From Halopseudomonas pelagia (GTDB lineage: Bacteria; Pseudomonadota; Gammaproteobacteria; Pseudomonadales; Pseudomonadaceae), in the NCBI RefSeq assembly GCF_009497895.1, contig NZ_CP033116.1:434001-498000 (forward strand): DNA of 64,000 nucleotides, in the 5' to 3' direction. Each line of letters starts with the position of its first letter. Position 1 is the stretch's first letter. Below are positions 1-12,351 of this stretch, in pieces. A program made the translations under genes and the position numbers. The notes below the pieces were generated by a model. That model was not told the origin of the DNA. It ran no database searches and was given only the letters and a program-made list of their open reading frames with translations.

Positions 1-642
1 TCGCTGAATCACATTGGCGTGGATACCAAGGTGCATGATGTGCGCTTTGTCGAGGATAACTGGGAATCGCCCACGCTGGGCGCCTGGGGTCTGGGTTGGG
101 AAGTCTGGTTGAACGGCATGGAAGTGACCCAGTTCACCTATTTCCAGCAGGTCGGCGGGGTTGAATGCTATCCGGTGACTGGCGAGATTACCTACGGCCT
201 CGAGCGGCTGGCGATGTACTTGCAGGGTGTCGATTCGGTTTACGATCTGGTCTATTCCGACGGCCCGTTCGGCAAGGTTACCTACGGCGATGTGTTTCAT
301 CAGAACGAGGTCGAACAATCGACCTACAACTTCGAACACGCCAATGTCGAGAAGCAGCTGGAACTGTTCGATTTCTATGAGAGCGAGGCCAACCGGCTGA
401 TGGCCGCCGAACTGCCGCTGCCAGCCTATGAAATGGTGATCAAGGCCTCACATGCCTTCAACCTGCTGGACGCGCGCCGGGCCATTTCGGTAACCGCCCG
501 CCAGCAATACATCCTGCGCGTGCGTACGCTGTCCCGTGCTATCGCCCAGAGCTATCTCCAAGCCCGAGCCAAACTTGGCTTCCCCATGGCCACGCCCGAA
601 CTGCGTGACGAAGTACTGGCCAAACTCAAGGAGGCCGAATAA
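1..642 (+). CDS. glyQ: Glycine--tRNA ligase alpha subunit (5' end outside window)
   Basis: Alpha subunit of the bacterial alpha2beta2 glycyl-tRNA synthetase, which charges tRNA-Gly with glycine; the alpha chain carries the class II catalytic core. The frame is open from base 1, so about 100 N-terminal residues of the usual 300-315 lie upstream. The visible part has the signature run around [20 protein letters not shown] and then [20 protein letters not shown], followed by [15 protein letters not shown]. The stop codon TAA overlaps the glyS ATG by one base, so the two subunits are translationally coupled. The GTG near base 19 is an internal valine and not the start. Confidence 0.98.
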   Translation, partial: SLNHIGVDTKVHDVRFVEDNWESPTLGAWGLGWEVWLNGMEVTQFTYFQQVGGVECYPVTGEITYGLERLAMYLQGVDSVYDLVYSDGPFGKVTYGDVFHQNEVEQSTYNFEHANVEKQLELFDFYESEANRLMAAELPLPAYEMVIKASHAFNLLDARRAISVTARQQYILRVRTLSRAIAQSYLQARAKLGFPMATPELRDEVLAKLKEAE

Positions 643-2696
643 TGCAGGCTCAGGATTTTCTGGTAGAGCTGGGCACCGAAGAGCTGCCCCCCAAATCGCT
701 GAAAACGCTGGCAGAAGCCTTTCTCGCCGGGGTAGAAAAAGGCTTGAACGAAGCCGGGCTGGAATTTCAGAGCGCGCGCTATTACGCCGCGCCTCGGCGT
801 CTGGCCGTTCTGGTCGACCAACTGGCCGTGCAGCAGCCGGATCGCACGCAACAGATGGACGGCCCACCACTGCAGGCCGCCTTCGATAGCGAAGGCAAGC
901 CGACCAAGGCGGCCGAAGGCTTTGCCAAGAAATGCGGTGTGTCGGTAGCTGACCTGGATCAGAGTGGCCCCAAGCTGCGTTATGTACAAAGCATTCCCGG
1001 CCAACCCGCCGCCGACCTGCTGCCGGACATTGTCGACCGCGCTCTGGCAGCGCTGCCGATTCCCAAACGCATGCGCTGGGCAGCCAGCAAGACCGAATTC
1101 GTGCGTCCGACCCAGTGGCTGGTGATGCTGCAGGGCGATTCAATCATTCCGGCGGAGATTCTCTCCCAGCACGCTGCGCGCAGCTCACGCGGGCACCGCT
1201 TCCATCACCCGGAAGAGATTCGCATCAGTATTCCCGCGAGCTACGCCGATGACCTGCGCAAGGGCCACGTGATTGCCGATTTCGCCGAACGCCGCGAGCT
1301 GATTCGTCAGCGCGTAGAAGAGCTGGCCGCCGAGCAGCAGGGCACGGCGATCATGCCCGACGACCTGCTGGATGAAGTCACAGCGCTGGTCGAGTGGCCG
1401 GTACCTTTGGTCTGCAGCTTCGAAGAACGCTTCCTCGAGGTGCCGCAGGAAGCCTTGATCTCGACCATGCAGGACAACCAGAAGTACTTCTGCCTGCTGG
1501 ACGCCAATGGCAAACTGCTGCCGCGCTTTATCACCGTGGCTAACATCGAATCCAAGGACCCGGCGCAGATCATTTCCGGTAATGAGAAGGTCGTCCGCCC
1601 GCGCCTGACCGACGCCGAGTTCTTCTTCCTGCAGGACAAGAAAACCCCGCTGGAGAACCGCAACCAGCGCCTGGCCAATGTGGTGTTTCAAGCCCAGCTG
1701 GGCACGGTGTTCGACAAGGCCCAACGCATTTCCAGCCTGGCCGCCTTTATCGCCGGGCAGATCGGCGGGGCGCCCGACAAGGCCGCGCGCGCCGGTCTGC
1801 TGAGCAAGTGTGACCTGGCCACCGAGATGGTCGGCGAGTTTCCCGAACTGCAGGGCATTGCCGGTTATTACTACGCCCAGCACGATGGCGAAGCTGAAGA
1901 TGTCGCACTGGCACTGAACGAGCAATATATGCCGCGCGGTGCCGGTGCGGAACTTCCTAGCACCCTGACCGGCGCCGCGGTGGCGCTGGCGGACAAGCTT
2001 GACACCCTGGTCGGTATCTTCGGTATCGGCATGCTGCCGACCGGCAGCAAGGACCCTTACGCGTTGCGCCGCGCCGCCTTGGGCGTGTTGCGGATTCTGA
2101 TCGAGAAAGGTCTGGAACTGGATCTGCATGCTGCGATTCAGGTGGCTGTGCAGCAGTACGGCGACAGCGTGAAGAGCGAAAACCTCGCGAGCCAGGTGCA
2201 GGACTTTATCTTCGATCGCCTGCGCGCGCGCTACGAGGATGAGGGCATCGATGTCGCGGTGTACCAGGCAGTGCGCGCCGTCAGCCCCGCGTCGCCACTG
2301 GACTTTGATCAGCGCGTGCAGGCAGTACAACTGTTCCGCCGCCTACCCGAGGCCGAAGCACTGGCAGCCGCGAACAAGCGTGTGTCGAATATCCTGTCCA
2401 AGGCCGACAGCCCGGTCGCTGCAGAAATCACCCTGGTGCAGTTGCAGGAACCGGCTGAGAAGGCGCTGGCCAACGCCATTGTCGAGGCCGACAAGGCCGT
2501 GACGCCGCTGGCCGCACAACGTGAGTACAGTGCCGCGCTGGAGCGCCTGGCGAGCCTGCGCGAGCCAGTGGACGCGTTCTTCGATCAGGTCCTGGTGAAT
2601 GCCGAAGACCCGGCAGTACGCGCCAATCGCTACGCGCTGCTGGCACGCCTGCGCGGGTTGTTTCTGGGCGTCGCTGACATTTCGCTGTTGGGATAA
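642..2696 (+). CDS. glyS: Glycine--tRNA ligase beta subunit
   Basis: Beta subunit of heterotetrameric glycyl-tRNA synthetase, 684 residues, the normal size. It supplies tRNA recognition and is needed for activity with GlyQ. The N-terminus ([16 protein letters not shown]) is diagnostic of the family. The middle holds the HD-like domain around residue 415 (YYAQHDGE) and the conserved [17 protein letters not shown] stretch. The C-terminal 120 residues form the DALR-type anticodon-binding domain. It starts inside the glyQ stop codon, with AAGGAGG just upstream as a good ribosome binding site. Confidence 0.98.
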   Translation: MQAQDFLVELGTEELPPKSLKTLAEAFLAGVEKGLNEAGLEFQSARYYAAPRRLAVLVDQLAVQQPDRTQQMDGPPLQAAFDSEGKPTKAAEGFAKKCGVSVADLDQSGPKLRYVQSIPGQPAADLLPDIVDRALAALPIPKRMRWAASKTEFVRPTQWLVMLQGDSIIPAEILSQHAARSSRGHRFHHPEEIRISIPASYADDLRKGHVIADFAERRELIRQRVEELAAEQQGTAIMPDDLLDEVTALVEWPVPLVCSFEERFLEVPQEALISTMQDNQKYFCLLDANGKLLPRFITVANIESKDPAQIISGNEKVVRPRLTDAEFFFLQDKKTPLENRNQRLANVVFQAQLGTVFDKAQRISSLAAFIAGQIGGAPDKAARAGLLSKCDLATEMVGEFPELQGIAGYYYAQHDGEAEDVALALNEQYMPRGAGAELPSTLTGAAVALADKLDTLVGIFGIGMLPTGSKDPYALRRAALGVLRILIEKGLELDLHAAIQVAVQQYGDSVKSENLASQVQDFIFDRLRARYEDEGIDVAVYQAVRAVSPASPLDFDQRVQAVQLFRRLPEAEALAAANKRVSNILSKADSPVAAEITLVQLQEPAEKALANAIVEADKAVTPLAAQREYSAALERLASLREPVDAFFDQVLVNAEDPAVRANRYALLARLRGLFLGVADISLLG

Positions 2697-2713
2697 GGTA
2701 CTTTTTGCTTTAA

Positions 2714-2744
2714 CGCCAAACCGGCTGCATAGCCCGGTTTGGCG
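2714..2744. terminator. Terminator-like hairpin after glyS
   Basis: A perfect 11-bp inverted repeat, CGCCAAACCGG and CCGGTTTGGCG, with a 9-base loop lies 17 bases after the glyS stop codon. No clear T run follows on the plus strand. It may therefore be a weak or factor-assisted terminator, or an RNA-stabilising stem between glyQS and gmhB-plsC. Confidence 0.5.
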
Positions 2745-2761
2745 CTTGCAGCCGGGGTTAT

Positions 2762-3310
2762 ATGAAACTGATCATTCTTGATCGCGATGGTGTTATCAAC
2801 CAAGACTCGGACGCCTTCGTCAAAAGCCTGGACGAATGGGTGCCGCTGCCCGGTTCGATCGACGCCATTGCCCGTCTCAGCAAGGCTGGTTGGACTGTCG
2901 CAGTTGCCACCAATCAATCCGGACTGGGGCGTGGCTATTTCAGCGAGGGCACCTTGCAGGTGATGCATCAACACATGATCGAGCTGGTCGCAGAGCAGGG
3001 CGGCAAGGTGGATCTGATTCGCTATTGCCCGCACACACCGGACGCAGGTTGTGATTGCCGCAAGCCGGCGTCAGGCTTGTTCAGACAGATAGCCGAGCAC
3101 TTTGATCTATCCTTGCAGCAAGTACCTACCGTCGGCGACAGCCTGCGTGACCTGCAAGCCGGCGTGGCCGTCGGATGCAGACCTTTTCTGGTTCGCACCG
3201 GCAAGGGCGTCTTGACCGAACAAAAAGCGTTACCTGAGGGCACGCTGATTTTTGACAACCTGGCCGCTGTGGTCGATTACCTTCTGGAAACTGAACCATG
3301 TCTGTGCTGA
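2762..3310 (+). CDS. gmhB: D-glycero-beta-D-manno-heptose-1,7-bisphosphate 7-phosphatase
   Basis: HAD-superfamily phosphatase of ADP-heptose synthesis for the LPS inner core; cytoplasmic, 182 residues. The HAD nucleophile motif is LDRDG with D7 and D9. The second motif is TNQSG at 50-54, and GDSLRD near 125-130 supplies the metal-binding aspartates. The zinc-loop residues C89, H91, C97 and C99 in CPHTPDAGCDC are characteristic of GmhB and separate it from general HAD phosphatases and histidinol phosphatase. Its 3' end overlaps plsC by 13 bases. The order glyS-gmhB-plsC-gyrB matches the pseudomonad origin region as I know it. Confidence 0.95.
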   Translation: MKLIILDRDGVINQDSDAFVKSLDEWVPLPGSIDAIARLSKAGWTVAVATNQSGLGRGYFSEGTLQVMHQHMIELVAEQGGKVDLIRYCPHTPDAGCDCRKPASGLFRQIAEHFDLSLQQVPTVGDSLRDLQAGVAVGCRPFLVRTGKGVLTEQKALPEGTLIFDNLAAVVDYLLETEPCLC

Positions 3311-4053
3311 TGCCCCTGCGCGTCATTCTGTTCTATCTGCTGCTGGCCGCCAGCGCGGGTCTCTGGGGCCTGCTGATGCTGATCATCACGCCCTTCATAC
3401 CCTCTGCCAAGCTGCGCTCGAAATTGATTATCAGTTGGTGGAGCCGCATGGCCATATGGCTGGCCAAGCACCTGGTGGGCCTCAACTATGAAGTGACTGG
3501 CCGGGAGAATATTCCTGACCAGCCTGGCGTTGTTCTGGCTAACCACCAGAGCACCTGGGAAACCTTTTTCCTGCAACAGGTGTTTCAGCCGCAGACGCAA
3601 TTGATCAAGAAGGAGCTGCTCTATGTCCCCTTCTTCGGCTGGGCTTTTGCGTTGGCTAAACCGATTGCGATTGACCGCAAGAATGGCCGTGATTCACTCA
3701 AGCAGTTGAGTCTGATAGGCGGCAGACGCCTGGCTGACGGCTTCTGGATTCTGGTGTTCCCGGAGGGCACGCGGATGCTGCCGGGGACCACCATCAAATT
3801 TTCCCGGGGTGGGGCGGCTCTGGCCTGTGCCAACAACGCGCCGGTAGTGCCTGTGGCGCACAATGCTGGCGAGTTCTGGCCCAAGGTAGGCTGGGGCAAG
3901 CGCCCGGGCACCATCAAGGTCATGATCGGCCCGGCGCTGTACCCCAAAGGCAGTGATCCGCGTGCTATTGTGGAAATCAACAAACAGACTGAAGCCTGGA
4001 TCAATCAGGCCCTGGCGTCCCAGCGCGGGGAATGGCCGAAAGGTCACGCCTGA
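3298..4053 (+). CDS. plsC: 1-acyl-sn-glycerol-3-phosphate acyltransferase (LptA/PlsC family)
   Basis: Transfers an acyl chain to lysophosphatidic acid to make phosphatidic acid, at the inner face of the inner membrane. A hydrophobic segment at about 8-32 anchors the N-terminus. The acyltransferase block I motif is NHQSTWE (H83, with E88 in the place of the usual aspartate), and block III is FPEGTR at 155-160. Length 251 is normal. It overlaps the end of gmhB, so the two are coupled. Pseudomonads have more than one PlsC paralogue; this is the one linked to gyrB. Confidence 0.93.
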   Translation: MSVLMPLRVILFYLLLAASAGLWGLLMLIITPFIPSAKLRSKLIISWWSRMAIWLAKHLVGLNYEVTGRENIPDQPGVVLANHQSTWETFFLQQVFQPQTQLIKKELLYVPFFGWAFALAKPIAIDRKNGRDSLKQLSLIGGRRLADGFWILVFPEGTRMLPGTTIKFSRGGAALACANNAPVVPVAHNAGEFWPKVGWGKRPGTIKVMIGPALYPKGSDPRAIVEINKQTEAWINQALASQRGEWPKGHA

Positions 4054-4083
4054 GTCTTTTGCATCGATAGGGAGCTGTGCCGT

Positions 4084-5250
4084 ATGGAGGTCAACGAGTA
4101 CTTGCGGCGTCTGGCCGAACTCAAGGGTTCGGATCTGTTTCTCAGCGTAGGTGCGCCGGCGACCATCAAGCGCGAGGGCGCATTCGTCAAGCTGGGTGAC
4201 GAGCCAATGGCGAAAGGCTCTGTAAAAACAATGGCTTATGCCTTGATGAGCGAAAAACAGATCGGCGAATTTGAGCGCGATCTGGAAATGAACCTCGCTG
4301 TCGGGTTGCAGGGCGTAGGGCGGTTTCGCGCCAACGTCTATGTGCAGCGCGGCGAAGTGGCCATGGTTATCCGCTATATCAATCACCAGATTCCCAGCTT
4401 CAGTGACCTGGGCTTACCGCCTGTGCTCGGCAAGCTGGTGATGCTCGACCGCGGCTTGATCCTGGTCACCGGATCGACCGGATCAGGCAAGTCCACCACC
4501 TTGGCGTCCATGCTCGACTATCGCAACAGCAACCGCGCCGGGCATATTGTCTGTATTGAAGATCCGATCGAATTCCTGCACCAGCACAAGGAATCCATCA
4601 TCGATCAACGGGAAGTCGGTCTGGATACCCATAGCTTTGCCGATGCGTTGCACAACGTGCTGCGCGAAGCGCCAAACGTGATCATGATCGGTGAAATACG
4701 TGACCGCGCCACCATGCAACATGCGCTGCATTACAGCGAAACCGGGCACCTCGTACTGGCAACCATGCACGCAACCAACACCGTGCAAGCCGTTGACCGG
4801 ATGGCCAATATGTTTCCGGAGGACTCCAGGAGTCAGGTGCTAGGCGATATCGCCGCCAACCTGGCGGCCATCATTGGCCAACGCTTAGCTACGGGTATCA
4901 ACAAACCCCGGCTGCCGGTCGTCGAGGTGATGGTACGTACGCCCTATATCGTCAACCTGATTGCCCGGGACGAAACCCAGGATATCCGTGCGGCTATGAC
5001 TCGCGCTACCGATGACAACACGCTGCAGACTTTCGACCAGCATCTGTTTCAGTTGCTAAGCGAAAAAGCCATTACGCTCAAGGAAGCCTTGCGTTTGGCT
5101 GACTCGCGCAACGATTTGATGCTCCGGGCAAAAATGGAAGCGTCGTCCGGGTCGTCCTCCGCTGCAGCGCCTGCACCAGTTGCAGCACCACGACCAGCTG
5201 AAAAAGCTGCCAGTTCCTTCGATTCTGACCTGACCGACGATTTCAAATAG
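4084..5250 (+). CDS. PilT/PilU-family type IV pilus retraction ATPase
   Basis: Secretion-type hexameric ATPase, 388 residues, that by family membership would power pilus retraction at the inner membrane. The Walker A motif GSTGSGKST lies at about 130-138, the Asp box around CIEDPIEFLHQH, Walker B around VIMIGEIRD, and the His box around ETGHLVLATMHATN. The HQH after the Asp box and the long C-terminal tail (Ala/Pro/Ser-rich, 355-388) resemble PilU more than PilT, but I do not assign it firmly. No other pilus gene is nearby. AGGGAG ten bases upstream is the ribosome binding site. It may be cotranscribed with gmhB-plsC (30-base gap). Confidence 0.88.
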   Translation: MEVNEYLRRLAELKGSDLFLSVGAPATIKREGAFVKLGDEPMAKGSVKTMAYALMSEKQIGEFERDLEMNLAVGLQGVGRFRANVYVQRGEVAMVIRYINHQIPSFSDLGLPPVLGKLVMLDRGLILVTGSTGSGKSTTLASMLDYRNSNRAGHIVCIEDPIEFLHQHKESIIDQREVGLDTHSFADALHNVLREAPNVIMIGEIRDRATMQHALHYSETGHLVLATMHATNTVQAVDRMANMFPEDSRSQVLGDIAANLAAIIGQRLATGINKPRLPVVEVMVRTPYIVNLIARDETQDIRAAMTRATDDNTLQTFDQHLFQLLSEKAITLKEALRLADSRNDLMLRAKMEASSGSSSAAAPAPVAAPRPAEKAASSFDSDLTDDFK

Positions 5251-5286
5251 CTAGAAGCTCCTGAGGCTGACGCTAACAAGGTCGTT

Positions 5287-5490
5287 TCAGGCAGATTCAA
5301 CCCAGGCCAGATAGCTTGCTTCCAGCTGAGCTTTGAGCTCTTTCCCGGATAGCCCTGCGCCTTGAAGCGATTGGAGCCGCTGGAGTAACCAGCCGATAAA
5401 GATCGAGCGCGAGAAGGGGCAAGGTGCCAGTGCTTCCAATTGCTCTGAAAGCGTTTCGAGTTGACCGATGACCGAGGCTGTCTTATTCAT
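5287..5490 (-). CDS. Small hypothetical protein
   Basis: A 67-residue product I do not recognise. It is predicted soluble and largely helical, with leucine and glutamine spaced as in an amphipathic helix (IGQLETLSEQLEAL near 8-21, then LLQRLQSL), and no signal peptide. It is convergent with the PilU-like gene and 38 bases downstream of the next minus-strand gene, so the two may form an operon. The ribosome binding site is weak. Codon usage resembles the neighbours, which is why I keep it. Confidence 0.55.
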   Translation of the reverse strand: MNKTASVIGQLETLSEQLEALAPCPFSRSIFIGWLLQRLQSLQGAGLSGKELKAQLEASYLAWVESA

Positions 5491-5528
5491 GTTGTACTGC
5501 TCTATATAAGGCGGAAGTGCTGGAGGTG

Positions 5529-5927
5529 TCAGCTACCCTTCATCCAGTCCCATAAACCCAGGGAAAAACTGGGGAAAAGATTAATGCCTAAAGCCGATTT
5601 CAAGATATACAAAGCAACAACGCCAACCAGCATCGAAAAAACTAAAAACCCGAAAAGTATCAAAGCCTTGCCGGCTCGAGACAGCGACTCTTCGGCACGT
5701 GAGAGATCTCGATGGTTGCGGCCCAGCAGGAATACAAAGTAATAACGCGAGCGCCATAAATTCACAGTGCCGCGCAGATCTACCGGATGCCGCCCCCAGC
5801 GGCGGGCGCCGAAGGCAATCTTCAGTGCTTGCACCTGTTCGGGGGTGAAAGCATCGCGCATTTCCTTGGGCAACCGCTCCTTCAGCCCAGCGGCAAACCA
5901 ATCTTGCTTATCAGGCCCTTTGCTCAT
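5529..5927 (-). CDS. Hypothetical membrane-anchored protein
   Basis: A 132-residue unknown. I start it at the ATG at 5927 (MSKGPDKQDW) because GGGAG sits seven bases upstream; an in-frame ATG at 5954 has no such site. The first 80 residues are charged and soluble (RLPKEMRDAFTPEQVQALK, then WGRHPVDLRGT). A strong hydrophobic helix follows at about 88-110, and a short amphipathic segment ends with a Trp/Lys tail. It lies between the gyrB terminator and the small gene at 5287, in the same direction. No function can be inferred. Confidence 0.7.
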   Translation of the reverse strand: MSKGPDKQDWFAAGLKERLPKEMRDAFTPEQVQALKIAFGARRWGRHPVDLRGTVNLWRSRYYFVFLLGRNHRDLSRAEESLSRAGKALILFGFLVFSMLVGVVALYILKSALGINLFPSFSLGLWDWMKGS

Positions 5928-5980
5928 CGCTCGACTCCCACCGGCCTGCGCCACCAGCTCCGGTTACTTGAATGGGGCAT

Positions 5981-6008
5981 AAAGAAAAGGCGCGTTGAAC
6001 GCGCCTTT
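5981..6008 (-). terminator. Rho-independent terminator of the dnaA-dnaN-recF-gyrB operon
   Basis: On the minus strand AAAGGCGCG, loop TTCAA and CGCGCCTTT are followed by TTCTTTAT. This is a 9-bp stem with a T-rich tail, starting 62 bases after the gyrB stop. It is well placed to end the leftward replication operon and to insulate the two small genes beyond. Confidence 0.88.
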
Positions 6009-6069
6009 ACCACTTCCTCTACCCTGAAGACGCCAGCAACACCGGCGCACCCAAGCGCCCGGGGGCTAA

Positions 6070-8487
<2,418 letters not shown>

Positions 8488-8491
8488 TTAA

Positions 8492-9598
8492 TCACTCCAG
8501 ACGACGGTCGGTCTGCACAATGTGCCCATGTTCCACGTGGAACATCGACAAGGATGTATCTGTCTGCCAGCTGTTCGCTAGCTGTTCTGCTTCTACACCG
8601 GTAATAAATACCTGGCAATTGAGCGCTTCTAGAAGCCTGCACAGGGCATTACGGTGTTGTTCATCCAACTCGGAGGGCAGGTCATCAACCAGAAAAATAC
8701 AATCCTGCTGACGGCCACGCTCCTTTAATAGGTGTCCCTGAGCAATCTTCAGGGCACAAACAACCAATTTCTGCTGCCCTCGAGATAACACCTCGGCAGC
8801 GTTCATGCTTTTTATGCGCAAGCGCAAATCTGCTCGCTGTGGTCCAGCTTGGGTATGACCTAACTGGCAGTCGCGCTCAAACTGAGAATCAAGCACCTGC
8901 TGCAAGCTGCGTTCTTTATCCCAGCCACGGAAGTAGCTGAGCGTCAGATCATCCAGCTCTATCAACTGGCCAAGCACCGATTCAAATGCGGGCTTGAGCT
9001 TTAGTAAATAGGCCTGCCGGAAGGCGTCCATACGCTCACTGGCTTCGCAGAACTCCAATTCCCACGGCGTCAGCAGAGAACGTTCGATTCTACCACGTCG
9101 CAGCAATGAATTCCGTTGCTTGAGGCTTTTTTGCACCCGCTGCCACGTGCTGAGAAACTGATGTTCCACGTGGAACACACCCCAATCAAGATACTGTCTA
9201 CGCTGCTTGGGAGCACCTTCAAGCAAACGAAAACTATCTGGATTGATTAGTTGAAGTGGCAACGTGTCCGCCAGTTGCGCGGTACTCCGGATAGTCTGAC
9301 CGTCGATGCGAATTTGATAGTCCGCTTGCTTGCTTCGGGTTATACCCATCGATGTAGTCACGCCGCTGGCCAACGCCACTTCAGCGAAGACTGTGCAAGC
9401 TTGATGTTCGTGCTGGATAACCGGTTGCAAGCGTGTGCTGCGGAACGAACGGGCGAGGCCCAGGATATGAATGGCTTCGAGCAGGCTGGTCTTGCCGCTG
9501 CCATTGTCGCCGTAGATCAGATTAATGCGGGGGGATGGGGAGATTGTCACCGGGTGCAGATTACGCACCGCGGTGACAGATAGCTTTTTGAGGGGCAT
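8492..9598 (-). CDS. recF: DNA replication and repair protein RecF
   Basis: SMC-like ATPase that with RecO and RecR loads RecA at gaps. Walker A is [11 protein letters not shown] (about 30-40), the ABC signature is LSRGQQK (about 277), and Walker B is [12 protein letters not shown] (about 308). 368 residues, normal. The gene lies 9 bases after dnaN and 7 before gyrB. It carries two perfect 16-bp parS sites within its coding sequence. Both are read in the same frame, at residues 141-146 (VFHVEH) and 352-357 (MFHVEH). Confidence 0.98.
   Translation of the reverse strand: MPLKKLSVTAVRNLHPVTISPSPRINLIYGDNGSGKTSLLEAIHILGLARSFRSTRLQPVIQHEHQACTVFAEVALASGVTTSMGITRSKQADYQIRIDGQTIRSTAQLADTLPLQLINPDSFRLLEGAPKQRRQYLDWGVFHVEHQFLSTWQRVQKSLKQRNSLLRRGRIERSLLTPWELEFCEASERMDAFRQAYLLKLKPAFESVLGQLIELDDLTLSYFRGWDKERSLQQVLDSQFERDCQLGHTQAGPQRADLRLRIKSMNAAEVLSRGQQKLVVCALKIAQGHLLKERGRQQDCIFLVDDLPSELDEQHRNALCRLLEALNCQVFITGVEAEQLANSWQTDTSLSMFHVEHGHIVQTDRRLE
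8529..8544. other. parS site 1 (ParB-binding centromere site, inside recF)
   Basis: TGTTCCACGTGGAACA, a perfect 16-bp palindrome identical to the pseudomonad and general bacterial parS consensus. It lies in codons 352-357 of recF, about 11 kb from parAB and 4 kb from oriC. Confidence 0.95.
9162..9177. other. parS site 2 (inside recF)
   Basis: A second exact copy of TGTTCCACGTGGAACA, in codons 141-146 of recF, 633 bases from site 1 and in the same reading frame. The encoded peptide sits in the conserved DWGVFHVE segment of RecF, so this site uses a naturally compatible coding stretch. Confidence 0.95.
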
Positions 9599-9607
9599 TA
9601 AACGGGC

Positions 9608-10711
9608 TTAAAGACGCATCGGCATGACGACGTAAACACTGTCATCGGATTCGGCTTCCTGCACCAGGGCGCTGCTGTTGGCATCGGACAGGATCATCTT
9701 CACCTGTTCGCTGCCAAGCACGTTCATCACATCCAGCAGATAGCTGACGTTAAAACCGATCTCCAGCGCACTGCCCTCATACTCGACAGCGATATCTTCT
9801 TCGGCTTCTTCCTGCTCAGGGTTGTTGGCCTGAATTTTCAGCAACGCATCGCTGAGCATCAAGCGAATACCACGGTATTTTTCGTTGGATAGAATCGCGG
9901 TACGGCTGAATGCGTTGCGAAGCACTTGTCGCTCGGCAATTACAATCTTGTCGCCACCGCGTGGCAACACGCGCTCGTAATCCGGAAACTTACCGTCAAC
10001 CAGTTTGGAGGTGAAAGTGAAATCGCCTGTGGTTGCGCGGATGTGATGAGTGCCGAGGACGATATTCACCAGGTCGTCCGCTTCACCCAACAGCCGCGCC
10101 AATTCAAGAATACCCTTGCGCGGCACGATCAACTGATAGCGTTCCTGATAATCGATATTCGCATCCTGAGTACACATCGCCATGCGGTGCCCGTCAGTAG
10201 CCACTGCACGCAGTTGACCTTTATTGATCTCCAGCAGCATGCCATTCAGATAATAGCGAACGTCCTGCTGCGCCATGGCAAAACTGGTACGCTCGATAAG
10301 GCGGCGCAATTTATTCTGATTGATCGCAAAGCTGAGTGAGCCAGGACCGTCTTCGACATTGGGGAAGTCGGAGGCGGGCAGGGTAGCCAGGGTAAACCGG
10401 CTGCGGCCAGCCTTGATGATCGCCTTGTTGTCTTCAACCTTGAAACTCAGTGCAACGTCATCCGGAAGCGACTTGCAGATATCCATCAGCTTGCGCGCCG
10501 GCACGGTAATCTCACCCGCTTCTGCCGGCTCTTCCAGATTGATACGTCCGACCAGCTCGACCTCCAGGTCGGTACCAGTCATCGACAACGTACTACCATC
10601 CACTACCAACAGCACATTGGACAGCACAGGCAATGTCTGCCGACGTTCTACTACCCCGGCAACCAGTTGCAGGGGTTTCAACAGGGCTTCACGCTGAATG
10701 GTAAATTGCAT
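9608..10711 (-). CDS. dnaN: DNA polymerase III beta subunit (sliding clamp)
   Basis: Ring-forming processivity clamp, 367 residues with three clamp domains. The N-terminus MQFTIQREALLKPLQLVAGVVERRQTLP and the C-terminus YVVMPMRL are typical; the final residues contribute to the partner-binding pocket. The internal PARKLMDICKSLPDD and RGIRLMLSD segments also fit. It follows dnaA after 54 bases and precedes recF by 9, in the conserved order dnaA-dnaN-recF-gyrB. Confidence 0.99.
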   Translation of the reverse strand: MQFTIQREALLKPLQLVAGVVERRQTLPVLSNVLLVVDGSTLSMTGTDLEVELVGRINLEEPAEAGEITVPARKLMDICKSLPDDVALSFKVEDNKAIIKAGRSRFTLATLPASDFPNVEDGPGSLSFAINQNKLRRLIERTSFAMAQQDVRYYLNGMLLEINKGQLRAVATDGHRMAMCTQDANIDYQERYQLIVPRKGILELARLLGEADDLVNIVLGTHHIRATTGDFTFTSKLVDGKFPDYERVLPRGGDKIVIAERQVLRNAFSRTAILSNEKYRGIRLMLSDALLKIQANNPEQEEAEEDIAVEYEGSALEIGFNVSYLLDVMNVLGSEQVKMILSDANSSALVQEAESDDSVYVVMPMRL

Positions 10712-10765
10712 TGTCTTCCTTCGACCTCGTGCAGGTTATCTTGTGCTGAACACCGCACCCGAACA

Positions 10766-12259
10766 TCAGGTGGTCAGTGTCCTCAGCAGGTTTTTGTAAT
10801 CTTCGCGGATATCCGCATCCATTTCACGTAACTCGGCAATTTTCCGTGTGGCGTGCAAAACCGTAGTGTGATCCCGGCCGCCAAACGCATCACCAATTTC
10901 GGGCAAACTGTGATTGGTCAATTCCTTGGACAGGGCCATGGCTACTTGCCGAGGTCTTGCTACCGAACGCGAGCGACGCTTGGATAATACGTCCGATACC
11001 TTGATCTTGTAGTACTCGGCAACAGTGCGCTGGATATTATCGATGCTCACCAGCTTATCCTGCAGTGCGAGCAAATCCTTGAGCGATTCGCGAATCAACT
11101 CGATGGTGATATCGCGGCCCATAAAATGCGCGCTGGCAATCACTCGCTTGAGCGCACCTTCCAGTTCACGCACATTCGAGCGAATACGCTGAGCGATAAA
11201 GAAAGCAGCGTCATGCGGCAGATCGACCCGCGACTGCTCGGCTTTCTTCATCAGGATCGCTACACGGGTTTCCAGCTCCGGCGGTTCAACTGCCACCGTA
11301 AGCCCCCACCCAAACCGAGATTTAAGCCGCTCTTCCAACCCATCAATTTCCTTGGGGTAGCGGTCACTGGTGAGGATGACCTGCTGGCCACCTTCAAGTA
11401 GCGCATTGAAGGTGTGGAAGAACTCTTCCTGGGAGCGTTCTTTCTTGGCAAAGAACTGAATGTCATCGATCAGCAATGCATCCACAGAACGATAGTAACG
11501 TTTGAAATCGTTAATCGCGTTCATCTGCAAGGCCTTGACCATGTCGGCGACAAAACGCTCAGAGTGCAGGTACACAATCTTGGCTGCGGGATTCTTCTTC
11601 AATAGATGGTTACCCACCGCATGCATCAAGTGGGTCTTACCCAGGCCTACGCCGCCATACAGGAACAGCGGGTTGTATCCATGCTTGGGGTTGTCGGCGA
11701 CTTGCCAAGCGGCAGCGCGAGCCAGCTGGTTGGATTTACCTTCAACGAAGTTTTCAAAGGTAAAGCTGCGGTTCAGGTAGCTGGTGTGCTTGATGACTGG
11801 TGAACTGGGTCCGGCCTGATCAGCGCGCTGCGGCGGGCGCGGATCTTCTTCATCTATACGTACACCCTGGGATTGCTCTGGTTGAAAACCCTGGGCAATA
11901 ACCTGGGTACGTGGTGTCACCGGAGCACTGGCGGTTTGCACGGTATCCGCGGACGCCGCAACGGATTGCACTGGAGCCGGAGCTCCCGCTTGCGCTCGCA
12001 CGGTCGACGCCACCCGGCGACTACCTATAAGCAAAGACACCAAAGGCGCCTGGCCCTGGGAGAGGTCGTCAAGCAGCTCCTGAACCCGATTGAGGTATTT
12101 GTCGTTTACCCAGTCAAGGACAAAGCGGTTCGGCGCGTAAAGGCGCAGCTCAGTCTGATCGCCATCAACCTGCAGAGGCCTGATCCAGGTATTGAACTCT
12201 TGGGATGGAAGCTCATCACGCAAAAAATCGATGCATTGCTGCCAGAGTACAACCGACAC
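10766..12259 (-). CDS. dnaA: Chromosomal replication initiator protein DnaA
   Basis: AAA+ initiator that binds DnaA boxes and opens oriC. The start is taken as GTG at 12259 ([16 protein letters not shown]), because GGGGGAT lies just upstream and the product then begins as in other pseudomonads; longer in-frame starts extend to 12286. 497 residues. Domain I covers 1-85, and a Gln/Ala/Pro-rich linker runs to about 155. The AAA+ domain has Walker [14 protein letters not shown] and Walker [10 protein letters not shown]. The C-terminal domain IV has the box-binding signature [19 protein letters not shown] and [12 protein letters not shown] DnaA box overlaps its putative promoter. Confidence 0.98.
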   Translation of the reverse strand: MSVVLWQQCIDFLRDELPSQEFNTWIRPLQVDGDQTELRLYAPNRFVLDWVNDKYLNRVQELLDDLSQGQAPLVSLLIGSRRVASTVRAQAGAPAPVQSVAASADTVQTASAPVTPRTQVIAQGFQPEQSQGVRIDEEDPRPPQRADQAGPSSPVIKHTSYLNRSFTFENFVEGKSNQLARAAAWQVADNPKHGYNPLFLYGGVGLGKTHLMHAVGNHLLKKNPAAKIVYLHSERFVADMVKALQMNAINDFKRYYRSVDALLIDDIQFFAKKERSQEEFFHTFNALLEGGQQVILTSDRYPKEIDGLEERLKSRFGWGLTVAVEPPELETRVAILMKKAEQSRVDLPHDAAFFIAQRIRSNVRELEGALKRVIASAHFMGRDITIELIRESLKDLLALQDKLVSIDNIQRTVAEYYKIKVSDVLSKRRSRSVARPRQVAMALSKELTNHSLPEIGDAFGGRDHTTVLHATRKIAELREMDADIREDYKNLLRTLTT

Positions 12260-12351
12260 AAATATCCCCCGGAACATCAGCCGCATACGGCTTTATTGTT
12301 GGACAAATCAAACCCGTTTACTGGCGATTTGAAGGCGTATTTTCAGCGGCT

